A stretch of DNA of 64,000 bases, from positions 7,618,999 to 7,682,998 of the forward strand of contig NC_092565.1 of NCBI RefSeq assembly GCF_037975245.1, written 5' to 3'. This DNA is from Apostichopus japonicus. Taxonomy: Eukaryota; Echinodermata; Holothuroidea; Aspidochirotida; Stichopodidae. Under the pieces are notes generated by a model. The model ran no database searches and was not told the DNA's origin. It was given only the letters and a program-made list of their open reading frames with translations. Shown here in pieces: positions 19,817 to 33,100 of the stretch. The stretch's first letter is position 1. Each line of letters starts with the position of its first letter. The position numbers and the translations under genes are program-made.

Positions 19817-20776
19817 GTGGCTTGTCATGTCATGGAAAGGTATTTAGGCGCCAAACCCTCATCGTGTGGTGGAAGAGAAGGGATTTTCGAGCGGACTCGG
19901 GGAGCTTCGCGTGCATGCTCATGCACAAAACTACACGTCTACATGGGCTGACAAACAGTGACATGTTTACTCATTTTGTTAGACATCGATAATTGTTCGA
20001 CTTATTATTACATAAATGATCAATTTGAAGATGTTCATATCTTCATAATGTTTACATAAACAGATATGAAAGGTGGATGTCGATTTAAGTGATGAAAACA
20101 GTTATATTGAGTAATATTGTTTTGTAGATCTTTAGGCGAGTAACATGAGTTACTTCATTACATTGGTTCTAAATGAATATGTAATTAAGTAATTAAGCTG
20201 TAATTAAGCCTTCTCTTGTGTTTCGAGGTACAAAGCTGCTAATAGATCTGCAAAATACATCTAGTTTCAACGTAATACAACGATTTCGTTTAATCACAAA
20301 TCGTTTTTATAAAATTTAACAAGGACGTCAAAATTCCTTTAGCGCTTGGTCAGCTGATTACTGAATACTTGATGTCCTTATTACAACCACTATCCCAGAC
20401 ATGCACAATGTCGTGACACATTGCCAAATGTACTTGGTAACTACAGAGCTTTATGGGCTGACAACTTTGCACTGTGCTTCCTCCTGTACCTAAGATTGAC
20501 TCAATTACAGCCCACGAGGAGTTGACGTCCAATGCATGGTTCAAATCCATTTTTTGGAAGGTTAATAAAAAATCAAAAGAAGGTGTAAATACAAAAAGGT
20601 TCCATACACTTCAAAGCTTACGAATCATAACTTGATTGTATCAATCGACAAACAGATGAATATGATGTTGAATGTTGGCGAATGATTTTTATTTTTGAAT
20701 GTTACAAGAGGGTGATTTGTAAGTTATGAAGTAATGAATGTTAGTAAAACAGACACACAGACACATACACACACAA

Positions 20777-21062
<286 letters not shown>

Positions 21063-21214
21063 TGATCTCTTGAGTAAGGCAAAATATGTCACCAAAAACA
21101 GAGCTAGTATTGTTCGATACAGGTGACAAACGCCTACAGTGGAATTACGATCTTCCTTACCGGTTTCGAACCTCTGGACATACAATCTTGATTTTCCAAC
21201 TCATTACGATTTTC

Positions 21215-21216
<2 letters not shown>

Positions 21217-21280
<64 letters not shown>
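21217..21280. repeat. (TA)n microsatellite
   Basis: About 64 bases of pure TA, 160 bases beyond the longest array. Confidence 0.97.
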
Positions 21281-21282
<2 letters not shown>

Positions 21283-22826
21283 TTCACATATTTAATAATA
21301 TCATATGTAATGTGGATGTTTGTAGTATAAAGTGCATAGCACAGCCATGATGATTGTAAGTTACAGCACGCTATCTCCCAAATAAAAACAAAGTCGTCTT
21401 TGCAAATATGTTGTACGTTCATTTTTTTTTCTTCATGAAACTTAAATATCAACTCTTAACACTTCTGTGGAGGTGCAGATCAGAAAAGGACCGAACGCGG
21501 CTGCTGTGTTGGGGGAAGGTGAGTGGGGGAGGGGTGGGGAGCTTTATTAGCAATTACACCTATCACTAACTAATTTGGCTCACATTCCTTTTCATCGTCA
21601 AATGTGTAAGTCTCATAACACAAAGAAAACGTTAAACATAAACCTTTTTCTTTACGATAGAATTTCTCGTATCGACGCTCACCGACGAAGTCACTCTATA
21701 ACGGCTCCAATCGACATCCTCATTTAAATAACAAAGGTTTCTCTGGTTTACTGCAGGAATTTTAAGGAGTATATTTGTGTCAACAGCAGTGCTTCATAGA
21801 TCAGGTATTTCTGGCATCTTCAAGGTCCATTGAAGACTTATCGTCAGTTTGTGATCATTGTAGGGCCTACAACACGTTGAACGCAGTGAATGTTATGATA
21901 CCAACGAGTAAGAAGTGTCCAGTGTTGCTCCAATATAAATAGTCAAGTAATAGCATATAACTTTATTCAGGACATGTGACTATAGTTTGATGTGGAGGCA
22001 AGCCACAAAGTTTAAATTCAATTTTTCTGACAAAACAGATTCTCTGTACATTCCCTGACGAAAAGTCCAGTAAATTATACTGTTTTTTTTTCAATCAAAA
22101 GGGCCTTTAGTTTCCCTTCCGCCCCCCCCCCCAATTATTCAACAACAACTTTTAAACCACATTGTTAATACATTTTCTCAACAAATGGGCACTGCTCAAT
22201 TAAAAGAGGGTACTTTTTAATAACAAAATCTGTACTGTTTTGTTGGAAACAATAAAATGAAGACGAAATATTTTTACTCACCAGTTCATCTAGCACAGCA
22301 ATGATAAAACTCCGATCCGCTCCGTCGGTACGTTGCGAATAATAGAAAATACAGGATCCATCCATAGTACGATTAAAAGTATCTTGAGATCCTTCACAAA
22401 ATAAGAAAAGTTTAGATCGTCCGAAATAAAGTGTGGGCGGTTCCAATACGAAGTCTTCCAAAAATATAAACCGATAGCGGTCGGTTTTAAAGCTTATGTG
22501 AAAGTAGTTCAAGCTTGTTTCTGGTCAAAGTTCAATTAGAATCATAGGGTTCAAACCTGGTATCCCACATCCAGAAAACCCTGCCTGAGATGTGGTATAG
22601 TCCGATCGGTGCCTTCCAATCATAGGGTCCCCGGTTCGAGTCACTCCAAGATTATTGTATTTCGTCCAGTTACAGAGTTGTTGACAATTCATAATCATTG
22701 ACGAAAAATATGATTTTAAGAGATGACTTCGGTCAGATTGCGGCTTTGATAAACCAATGATGGCTTCTTCGCGAGTTCCAGATTGTCGATGGTCACTGAT
22801 GTTTGAAAATAAACTTTGAAACAGAC

Positions 22827-23238
22827 CAGTGGCGGAGCGTCCATAGAAACTTTGAAACAGACCAGTGGCGGAGCGTCCATAGAGTCAGGGGGCGGATGCC
22901 CCCCCCCCCCGACGGACTCAAATGGACTGCTGGCGCCCTTTTCAGCTATTTACCACTTTTTACTTATTCGCGATTATTGACTTTTTTATTGCGCTCTAAT
23001 CTACCTATTGACATTTGTCACATGATTTTGTTGGCGATGACACCTATTTATTCTTCGTTTATCTGCAAATTAGCAAGGCCCGGAAAGGGTCATTTCCGGC
23101 GATCTAGGGAGTATCTTTACTCAAAAAATTTATGTACGCTCCGCGCCAACCTGTGGTGGCGCTCCGCTTAGATAAAGTCGAAAGCGCCCATACAGACCAT
23201 TCTCGCCCCTCTGACCAATACCCCTAGCTCCGCCACTG
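22827..23238. mobile_element. hAT-type MITE with duplicated 5' end
   Basis: Termini are CAGTGGCGGAGCGTCC and the complement of GCTCCGCCACTG. The first 21 bases plus 15 flanking bases occur twice in tandem (36-base period, second start at 22863). The shared subterminal module is at 23131-23174. No matching octamer is seen at the left end. The right flank, gctcccaa (23239-23246), instead matches the left flank of the related element at 24834. Confidence 0.8.
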
Positions 23239-23866
23239 GCTCCCAATCATTCTTTCCCGTCAATCCGTTTAGTATTCCCCCCCCCCCTCCCTCCCCAACC
23301 GAACCTCGTTTGTTAAAGGAATATCTAATGATCATATAGACACACACTTATTCTAATGTTAAATCAGCAAAGAGCAAGCAATAATGATCTTATCACTAAG
23401 ATTTTTTTTCATTTCTTAGTTACACCATCATTTAACTTCCCACTCAATCCTACACTCCCTGATACCCTTCCATCCCAATGAAGGAAACTTCATCGTTACA
23501 CGCAGCACGCAACGATCTTTGTTTTACTTAATTGATCCTTACTGAGTCTCTCAACTTAAAAGCTTTTTTTTCCAAATAGATTAATGAAATTTACACAGTT
23601 TTAAGTAATAAATTAGAAGCATCTCTTTGTTGAAACATTGAATTATCGGCCTAGTCTTCCGATAAGCGTAACTCGGGGTTGAAAGAAATCGGTGAGAGCT
23701 AGCAGGCAGTAATGATATTAACTTACATATATATATTTTCAAATCTCATTTAGGACGAATTATTAGGTCCCCCTGGTAACATAATTCACCCCCCCCCCCT
23801 ATTCTCCCCTACCTTTCTTAAACACTCACCGCTTCTCTTACAGCTAATATATGAGATATCCTCGTA

Positions 23867-24140
23867 AAGCGTGATGATCTAGGTCCCTCATTTATCTAAT
23901 GCATGGGAGGAACTCGAAACTTTCTTCCTTATCCGCATATTCCAAGCTTTCTCCAAGAAAAGAGTTACAGTACGTATTACCCAGATGCTATGTAAATAAT
24001 TAAAAATAGCCTCCCTCCTCATAAAACGTGATGATCTATGTCCCTCATTAATCTAAAGCATGGATGAACTCTCAACTTAAAGCATATTCCAAAGTTTTTT
24101 CCACAAAAGAGCCACAGAACCTACCACACACAAATTATGT
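23867..24140. repeat. Diverged tandem duplication, about 150-bp unit
   Basis: Two units share gtgatgatct, gtccctcatt, atctaa.gcatgg, gcatattccaa and agagccacag-like segments, starting near 23869 and 24027. No coding function is apparent. Confidence 0.65.
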
Positions 24141-24833
24141 AAATGTCACTGAACGGCATCCGTAGTGACATCGTTTTTTGGTCCACATTTGAGTTTCCAT
24201 CATATCTTTAATCTGCTTTTCATACATATCTTTTATTGTGATTGTTAAAATGACCACATCTAAGGACTTTTGAGTCGTTTTTCTGTATCTAGTGGAATTG
24301 TCTCGCTGAGATATAAAAGGATGAATTTTCCGTACGTTTTCGCGGTAGGCCCCTCTGTTCAAGGTCAATGCACGACTATAACATTAGGTCCACTAAGTGC
24401 GGATATTGGTCTCCATTTGCTACTATTACAGTAAACCCAACCGAGCAACGTATCTACGGTGTCTCTTAAAAGACATCATTATTAACAAAGTCGAAAAGAA
24501 TTTTTAGTCTCTTTGGTGTCATTTGAAAAGTATTTCTGATTACATTACGTACAGATTTGCCCTCTCTCCTTTTCTATGAGAAAGGTACATATGGGAAACA
24601 TAACAATGACCGTGATAAAATCAATTTCAAGATTACTAGCGATCAAATCGCTCAATTTGTTTCAAAAAATGGTTGAAAAGTGACATGAATTCCTCCTCAT
24701 TCATTCATTTTATTTGAGCATGTTGATCGCTTGCGATAACATGTCATTACGAATCATTGCAGACGCTCACCCAAACCGTTAAAATATACCGCCACTCCCC
24801 CTCCCCCCTTCTCTTCCTACACTGCGCTCCCAA

Positions 24834-25183
24834 CAGTGGCGGAGCGTCCATACAGTCAGGGGGCGGATGCCCCCCCCCCCCGACGGACTCAAATGGACTG
24901 CTGGCACCCTTTCCAGCTATTTACCACTTTTTAACGATTATTGACTTTCTTTATTGCGCTCTAATCTACCTATTGACATTTTTCACATTTTGTTGGCTAA
25001 TGACACCTATTTATTCTTCGTTTATCTGCAAATTAGCAAGGCCTGGTGAGGGTCATTTCCGTCGATCTAGGGAGTATCTTTACTCACAAAATGTCTGTAC
25101 GTTCCGCGCCAACCTGTGGTGGCGCTCCGCTTAGATAAAGTCGAAAGCGCCCACACAGACCATTCTCGCATCATCTGACCAAA
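24834..25183. mobile_element. hAT-type MITE, 3' end truncated
   Basis: Nearly the same sequence as the element at 22827-23238, starting CAGTGGCGGAGCGTCC. It loses similarity near 25183, so the last roughly 25 bases and right terminus are missing. Left flank octamer is gctcccaa (24826-24833). The shared module is at 25094-25136. Confidence 0.8.
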
Positions 25184-25612
25184 AATAAAAAATACTCACT
25201 GTACCGAAAATCTCCAGATTAAATGTATCTTAAAAATAGTTACCCGACAGAGCTCAAAACTGAGCAAATTAGCTTCTTATAGGAGAATCATCATGGTATT
25301 TTTTCCCCTTTTCCTTTCCATGAAAGATTGAAAAGTTACTAATTATTTTGACAAAGTCACATCTCCATTCCAGCACATCCAACCTGAATGTAAGTTATTG
25401 AAATAATAATAAGATTTATTTTCAGTTTTTTTAAATTGAAAGCTCCGTTTTCTACCCCAGGTGTAGGAGGCATTGCAGGTAAAGGTTATATCAATTCACC
25501 TCACTGCCACATTTTCTTTTTACCTTACAACCACCGTCAAATCATATCATCAGTTTAAGCAGACCCTATCAGTACATCTTGATGCCACAGACAAATCTAC
25601 TCAGCTGGCTAA

Positions 25613-25819
25613 TATATTCCTGCTTCCTCGGGATGTGATCATCGATATCAAGAAGCACCAAACACCGAGAATGCTATTGTTACAGACGCTGACCGAACAT
25701 TCACTGATATCTTTCCACAAACATCACAAAATTTGGCAAATGCCCTGACAGAGCAAGGAAGTTCAGAATATATGAGAGATTTAGAAGAAATAATCCAGTA
25801 TTTTGAGCAACAAATTTAG
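25613..25819 (+). other. Unrecognised 68-codon open frame
   Basis: The frame opens after a TAA at 25610-25612 and ends at TAG 25817-25819, closing with the acidic, coiled-coil-like YMRDLEEIIQYFEQQI. It has no in-frame ATG near its start, so it would be a terminal exon or a fragment. No family is recognised. It may be a decayed transposon or retrocopy end. The neighbouring frame at 25473-25748 overlaps it in another register. Confidence 0.2.
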
Positions 25820-27157
25820 ATTTAAAGATTATAAATTTATGCTGAAAATCTTCTAAGTTTGTATTTAGGAAAGCTTTGTATATATGCCAGCATCCTATTA
25901 TTGTAAATGCACCTATTGAAGAATGCCCTGTGTGCATTCTCTCTTTTTCTACGCAAAGACCAAAAGAAAAACACATTTTAAGGAATGTGACCTCTTGTAT
26001 ATTTATTCTCACCATATATTTATATTTTACATCTTCATAAAGTAAAACAACGTAAATGTGTAAAATATTAATATTTACAACTTTGCACCCGTTTTTGTAT
26101 TTAGCCATGTTATAACCTACAACGCAAGATATGAAGTACACTCTTAATAAGCTGCAATATTTCTGTGAAATATCAGAAAAAAAGTTACATTAATTGGAAC
26201 TTTATGGAAAAGAATGTATGTTAAAAGTCTTCAGTATTCCCCTTAAAATATGCTTGAAAGTCAAGATATAATCACTCTTGCTCTTCAACAGTTATTTGCC
26301 ACCCTCCAACAATATTCCTTGTTCAGTCATTACAATTTGTCAAATCTAACAAATTCATCCTCTTTATGGATAAACGGTTGAGAGGAAAGTACTTGTAAAA
26401 TTTATTTTGACATTTTCATTCACAGGTTAACTTTTTTGACATTGTTTCTACTAAAATTTTGAAAAGCTTGAAGCTAAACATTTTTGTTGCCAATACTATG
26501 GCATTCTTTAAGCTAAAATGTTGACATTCTTTAAGCTAAAATTTGGTAAAGATAATGACAACCTGAAAGCCTGGGATAGAATTTCAATAAAAATAAAACT
26601 AGAAGCAAGATGCAAAAGTCTCCCTGCACTATACTACCAGTAAAACCAGAAAAAGGAAAAAAAGAAGATGAAAATATCATTATTATAAAAGTGATAAAAA
26701 AATATTATTAGTACAATTTCAGTTTTATTGTTAGCAGAAGATGTGCTATTTTTTATTATTTTCCATTCAAGTCCAACATGATAGCCGCTCCTCTGTATAA
26801 ATTTTTGGATGATTTGTAAATAACTAACCATAACATTACAGTTTAGCTAATGAAATGAGATGCATACATCTGACTTTCATCATTTGCATATACAGTGCAG
26901 CATATGTTACTCATGACACAACATACATTAAAAAACGTAATGTTACTCATGACGTACATAATAATACGCAACATACGATACAGCACATGAAACAACTGCA
27001 ATGTGACGTTCAACTTTTGTCCAAGATGTCTGGCGGAGTAAACGATCTTTGATAATCTTTGGTAACTGTGACCGTCAGGCTCAAATATACCCTGCTGCCC
27101 GGAAATGAACCAGTAGTTTACATCGTAAAGAATTTGACAAAAGAGAAACAACTATAT

Positions 27158-30100
27158 TCAATTTGGGCCTTGTAGATTTTCAATAATTTGCCTTACAGAG
27201 AAATAAACTCCTGTCACCATGCCAACCAGACCGATCGAAATGAGCAGAACGTCTTTCATGATGACTAATGTAGATCGACCTCCGAGACGAATGTGGATAA
27301 GGCACGGGATAACGTAGGCCAGCATAGTACTTCCCACTGCACCTGTAGCAAACGAGAAAGGTGAGGAAGTTATAAACTATTGTTGGGAGCTTTCCTGGAT
27401 GAGGAAATCACACTCATTATTTCATGTATACAGATCATGTTGATTTCAGTGAAAATTAATCAGAAAGCACATAAAAAAAGAGGACCTCATTTCCTACTGC
27501 TATTATAATATGCAGAAACCTGTTACTTTAGATATTAGAATAGCTATCACAAAACAAGATAACTATTTTTAAAGGTTAATTCCTTCCACCTTGCTTTTCA
27601 GCTAATTTGTTTATCAAATACAATGAGAGAGTCCTTTTGACTTTATTGCTCATCATTCAAAGCTACAATACATCATCTGTACAGTACTATCCAACATTTG
27701 AACTATTCTTGAGGGTGTAACAAACTGACTTGTTTTAAACAAACGGTTGCTGGAGATCTGAGCATGTCTGTACGAGAAATAAAGTTTTGAACCATTCCTC
27801 CTTTGGTCACTAAATAACCTAATTTGACCTTTGGCCTCCTACACTCAAGTCTGGGATTTGGAAGTAATGGTACTAAAGATCTAACAGACGATGGGGCTTT
27901 ATTTTCTTTGGATCCAGCCGTACAGCTCTAACCGATCGCTTAACACATTCCTAATTCTCAGTGCTTGAACTAGTTAACTACCTTTGCTTCGTAATATCAC
28001 GACCCTAATTGTATCAAACTTTCACCAAAAGATTTCAAGAATATGAGAAAATACTCACCAACTAAAGCACTAAAATATGCATAGCTATCCTTCAAGAAAT
28101 AGGCTAAACCAAACTGTATTACGACTATCACTGCACGGACCAAGCCCCGTTTGTAGAAAGGAACCTTGATAGAGAAATGAAAAAGAAAATTCATGAATGT
28201 AGATTGGGAATGGAAGGAGGATGGAACTAATGAAGACCACTAAACTACAAATTTAACTTGTGATTTGCATCAAACAATAGAATGCTATTGTTTGCATCAA
28301 ACAATAGAATGCTATTGTTCGTAGCCACTATGGTGTAACGAAAGTTCATAATTGATGTAATAAAGTGATTCGTTTATTGCTTTCAGAACACTTCTTTGCT
28401 TAACGGCTGATGGAGGACAATGAAAAATAAATGGAACGTAACTGAACACACCATTATTTGTAATTCAACAAATCATTGCTTTACCAAGACACCAATGATG
28501 GAAACGTTAACTTCACCTAGACACATTTTTAACGAAACTTTGAAAGCATGAGACTATCCATTTTCTGTGTTATAAAGCTGACAATCTAGTTTGAAAGCGA
28601 CTGTTTCAAGCAAAGAGAAGTATTGCTTATTGTGCATTGAATGCCTCTTTTTCAACTTATCGCATAACGTATTAGATTGCATAAAGCTCTGTTAAAATTA
28701 TGAATAATACTTAAAATATTCCAGGGATGTAAGAGCAGCCAAAAAAAAAAACGGAAAACTATTCGGAGAAACCAGGGGAATGCCGTCCTAACACATCCTA
28801 CTCCTAGCTCTGAATACTTACGCACTATCGTTATGTTAGGCTAGCTCAAAAGTATTAGCCCTAATACATCCTACCCTAGTTCTGACTTCTCACACACTAT
28901 CGTTATGTTAGGCTAGCTCCAAGTAACGAATACATCACAGCGAAATCCGGAATAAAAAACAGTTTCACATTTGAAAGCGATCACGAATATCGACTATCAT
29001 ATGCGTATCCTGTAGATTTAGCCGCTCACAAATATCACAAGCGTTAATTCCGAAACTTATGTCGAACACCAGCAGTTACGAATCAACATGAATTAGGCAA
29101 GGTTTTTCAACGACAGAAATGAGCTATGGCGATTTGAAGTTCGCACGTACGCAACGATGTTCAGATGGCACACACAATGTTGTACAATGCAATGCGATGT
29201 GTAACAGGAAATGGTATTTTGGTTGATCGATGAGTGAAAATTGAAGTTAGCTTGCTGCAACGGGCCAGGCATTTTTGCCGCTTTGTGTCTTTGATATTTG
29301 TACAATTTTGTGGAACTTTATTGGAATTTATAAAAAAAACGGATTTCCGTAAAAATACGGAAGACTTACATCCCTGTTAAAAAAAAAACGGATTTCCGTA
29401 AAAATACGGAAGACTTACATCCCTGATTATTCTTAATCTGCAAAAACAATAAAAGAAAAATTTGAAGGGGGAAGGGGGTTCATCTATTCTTTAAAAATAT
29501 TGGAGTATGTAATTATAAAGTTTCACATCATGAAAACATAAAAAAAAAGAGGTTAGAACATCTCTGCAATTTTCTTAAGTATACAGCACTTTACACTAGA
29601 TGTCAAAGTGTAAGCTAGTGTTTTGCCTGTTGCCAGTGCAATTTTGCGTATTATGGGATCTAGATTTTCATCCCTCCGAACTCCCCGACATCGAGGGTAA
29701 TTAACAGTCAATTAAATTGACAAGAGGATCATTCACAAAGTGGCTCGCAAATGCAGTCTCAGATTTAAGCATCCAAAAAAATATCTAGTGGTGCACAAAT
29801 ACTAACAGACACTTTTAAAGAGAAAAAAATTTAGTCCTGTCTTTTATTGCCGTACTGTACCTCTCCCCCCTCTGCCCCCTGCCCCCCTCTTGGATGTCCT
29901 CACCAGACTCTCCCTTCACCACTCGGTTCTTTACACACTGTACACAAAGATATCAAATCCTAATATTATAACGCATACAGTTAATTTTTCATGGCTGCAG
30001 TTTTTGGTTTTCTGTTCTGCTCTCTGGCCCATATAGATTAGTCTTTCTTTTCGAATGGAATTGTTCTGCACAAACACTGACCTTTTGAGTTGGTTGTCTG

Positions 30101-33100
30101 GTGACTACCTCTTCACTCTGTACGGATTCGTTCGGTATACCACTTGATAGCAAGGGTTCCCTCGATTCTCCGTTGGGTATGCTTGTGTCAGCTTGTTCAT
30201 CCTCATGAATTGCTGTTGGATGGACATTGAGGTAAACGAGAAGGGTAAGTCTTCTAAAGTTCTGGACGGATAGACATTTGGTTGAACAAATGTTCACTTA
30301 TATATAAACATACTATATACTGTGAAAGTATGTTAATTTACACTTGTATATTAAGTAACTATTAGTTCTAAATGTTAAAATGAATGATATGAAAGCAGGG
30401 ACGTAGCCAGGTGTCGATTTTTTTTTTTTAACTGTCGTTTTTGTAGCATGGTATTTTGTCAGTGCTCTTTTGATCTTGAATACTCGTCAGCTCCGTTAAC
30501 TCGATTGTAATCGTAGAAACATTCACGCCTACTGATTCAACTACTTACTTAATTTGGCAGATGCAATTAGCTAAATTTAGCTTATAGCCAATTACAAGCC
30601 TACAGTTGGCCACTGCGTAATAAAATACATATTGCCTACCTAACCGCACTCTATGGAATGTCACGAACTGTATGCACAACAACGTCGACAACTTTCGTTC
30701 AATGAGTCGTCCTAAGTTGTTGCACCAACAGCATGTTATGAAGCTAAGCTAGCAATCGTACGTGATACGCACTTCCTATAAATAATTATTACACTGCTAA
30801 TACACTGTGATAACATTATTTGTTTTTGGGCCACTGCATATCTGGCTGTATTACAAAATATGAAAGTTTATATTGTCCATCAGTTAAGTTCGTCAAATGT
30901 ATTAAAGTCCAGACATTGGACAATAAACAAGAATCATCCTACTGGAAAACTTGTAAAAGAGCACTATGTTTGTCTTTCTCATATATTATGTAAAAGAACA
31001 TGTAAAAGAATTTAAACAGGAAACAAAGTCTGCTGATAATGATATCATATGATCAGGGCGTAACCAGTATGTAGCACGATAGTTTCATTCAACACTCTAC
31101 CCGCCGAAAAAGACTATAGGATCCGATCTTGTCAGTTTTTTAACATGTAGTTAAGAACCCGTTTACGCAGATAATATTTCAGTTGAGAAAACACTTGAGA
31201 AATTTGCATCAGATGGCAATCGTCGGATAGCTCTGGCCTTCTCTTATTAGGCTAACTTAAACATTTACTAGCTATACAGTTGTATCAAAGACATTTCTGG
31301 ACTATCTTTGTATCTACAAGTATCAGAAGTTGAAAAGTAAGACTACTCTGTACATGTACCTTCAAGGGCGGCGGAACCGGGGGGCACAGGGGGCAAGTGC
31401 CACCCCCCCACTTTTCCTCAGGTTAAAAATGTGCCCTTTTCTACATAAAACTTGTACTCTTGATCACCTTATCAGGTCAGCGATATTTCAGTAAGAGATC
31501 TAATCCTAATTTAGAACTATCAGGGGCGTAGCCAGTATGTAGCACTGTAGGCCCGGGCCTACACTTTTTTTGGCCAAGTTATCTTTTTTATTAAAACACC
31601 CATAATTCAAATCCATAAGCTTGCTGGACGAGTTTAAGAGCCTAGACAGGAAAAACTATTGAAATGAACGTAGCAAGATTATGGCTAAATTAGGTGACCT
31701 TTTCTTCTGTCATCTAGGCTGTCATTCATATCGCGTGCCGTTTCATTCAATACTCTACCCGCCGAAAAAGACTACGATAAGATCTTGTCAGTTTTTTAAC
31801 ATCTACTTAAGAACCCGTTTACGCAGATAAAATTTCAGTTGAGAACATTCCAGTCAAGTAAGCCTATCGTTGATTAACAGACTTTATATGTATAGAGCTG
31901 CAGCACTTTGTTGCTTGTTGTTGTCACGATCGGCGTTCCAAGTTCCAAAACAGCCTTTCGATAAACATTTACTAGCTACAGTTGTATCAAAGACAATTAC
32001 TGACTATGGTTGTATCAAAGACATTTCTGGCCTATCTTTGTATCTACAAGTATCAGAAGTTGAAAAGTAAGACGTTGATGGAGTGATGTGTATACGCAAA
32101 TAAGATAATACAATAAGATTTATAAAGGGTACTAATTATCAGGCTGCATCAGTCCAATCGAATTTCTGCAAAGTGCTCTTTGACATCGGTGCCCCCCCCC
32201 CCCAGATTAAAAGTGCTTCCGCCACCCTTGTGTACCTTCCTAATTTTAATACATTATGTATTATTGAATTACGTACTATTTTAACTTGCTTGTTTTTTGG
32301 GTTTAAAAGTGATATTGAATGAGGTGTCTCAAGTTAGCAAGAGGCCAGGGAACCAGAATGAACATTCGGGAACATTTTACAAACCCCCCATCTAGGGGGT
32401 TTGTAAAACCAAAAATTTTCTTGTACGCTCCGCGGCAACCGATGGTGGCGCTCTGCTCAGATAGTCATGCCTACAACTTTGAAAATCCATATCAATCGCA
32501 AAAAGTGCTCCCCCCCCTTTCAAATTCCTGGCTACATCGCTGTATGAAAGTGTTAAGTTTAAATCATTTTTTGGGCTTTAAAAAATGAAATGATTTTCCA
32601 GAAGGCAAATGTCAACCTCTGTTAGATTCTGTTTATAAAGTTGCCAACGATTTACAGGAATACCAAACTTGAAAAGATAATGTAAACAGCTTGGGTTCAT
32701 CAATTAATGTGACTGGACAAGTAAGTCTAACACACAGATCATTATTCAGCTACTCACATTTAGCAACAAAACTTAATAGAAAATAACATGTTTCCATTCC
32801 AGAGATATGTTAAATCTGAATATCTTGAAAACTGTTATAGCTATAGAAGCACTAATAGCACTTCAACTTTTGTTGTTGTTTTTGTTGTTGAAATATCAAG
32901 ACATAAATTCTGCTTCAAGGGATCATAGATGATGACTCCAGAGTGTGAAAGTGCTTTTGCTGTAAAGTTTATTATGAGGAGCAAATATTTGCTTATAAAT
33001 ACCAACAATTCTAACACATACAAAGGCTAAACACAGAATTTCAGCCTCTACAGATTCCAGCAATCTCAAAACACAGAGAAGTTCAGTAACTTACACTTGC

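Noticed and set aside
22803-25134. Two similar frames at 22803-23171 and 24757-25134, suggesting a repeated gene
   Set aside because: Both are translations of the two related MITEs.
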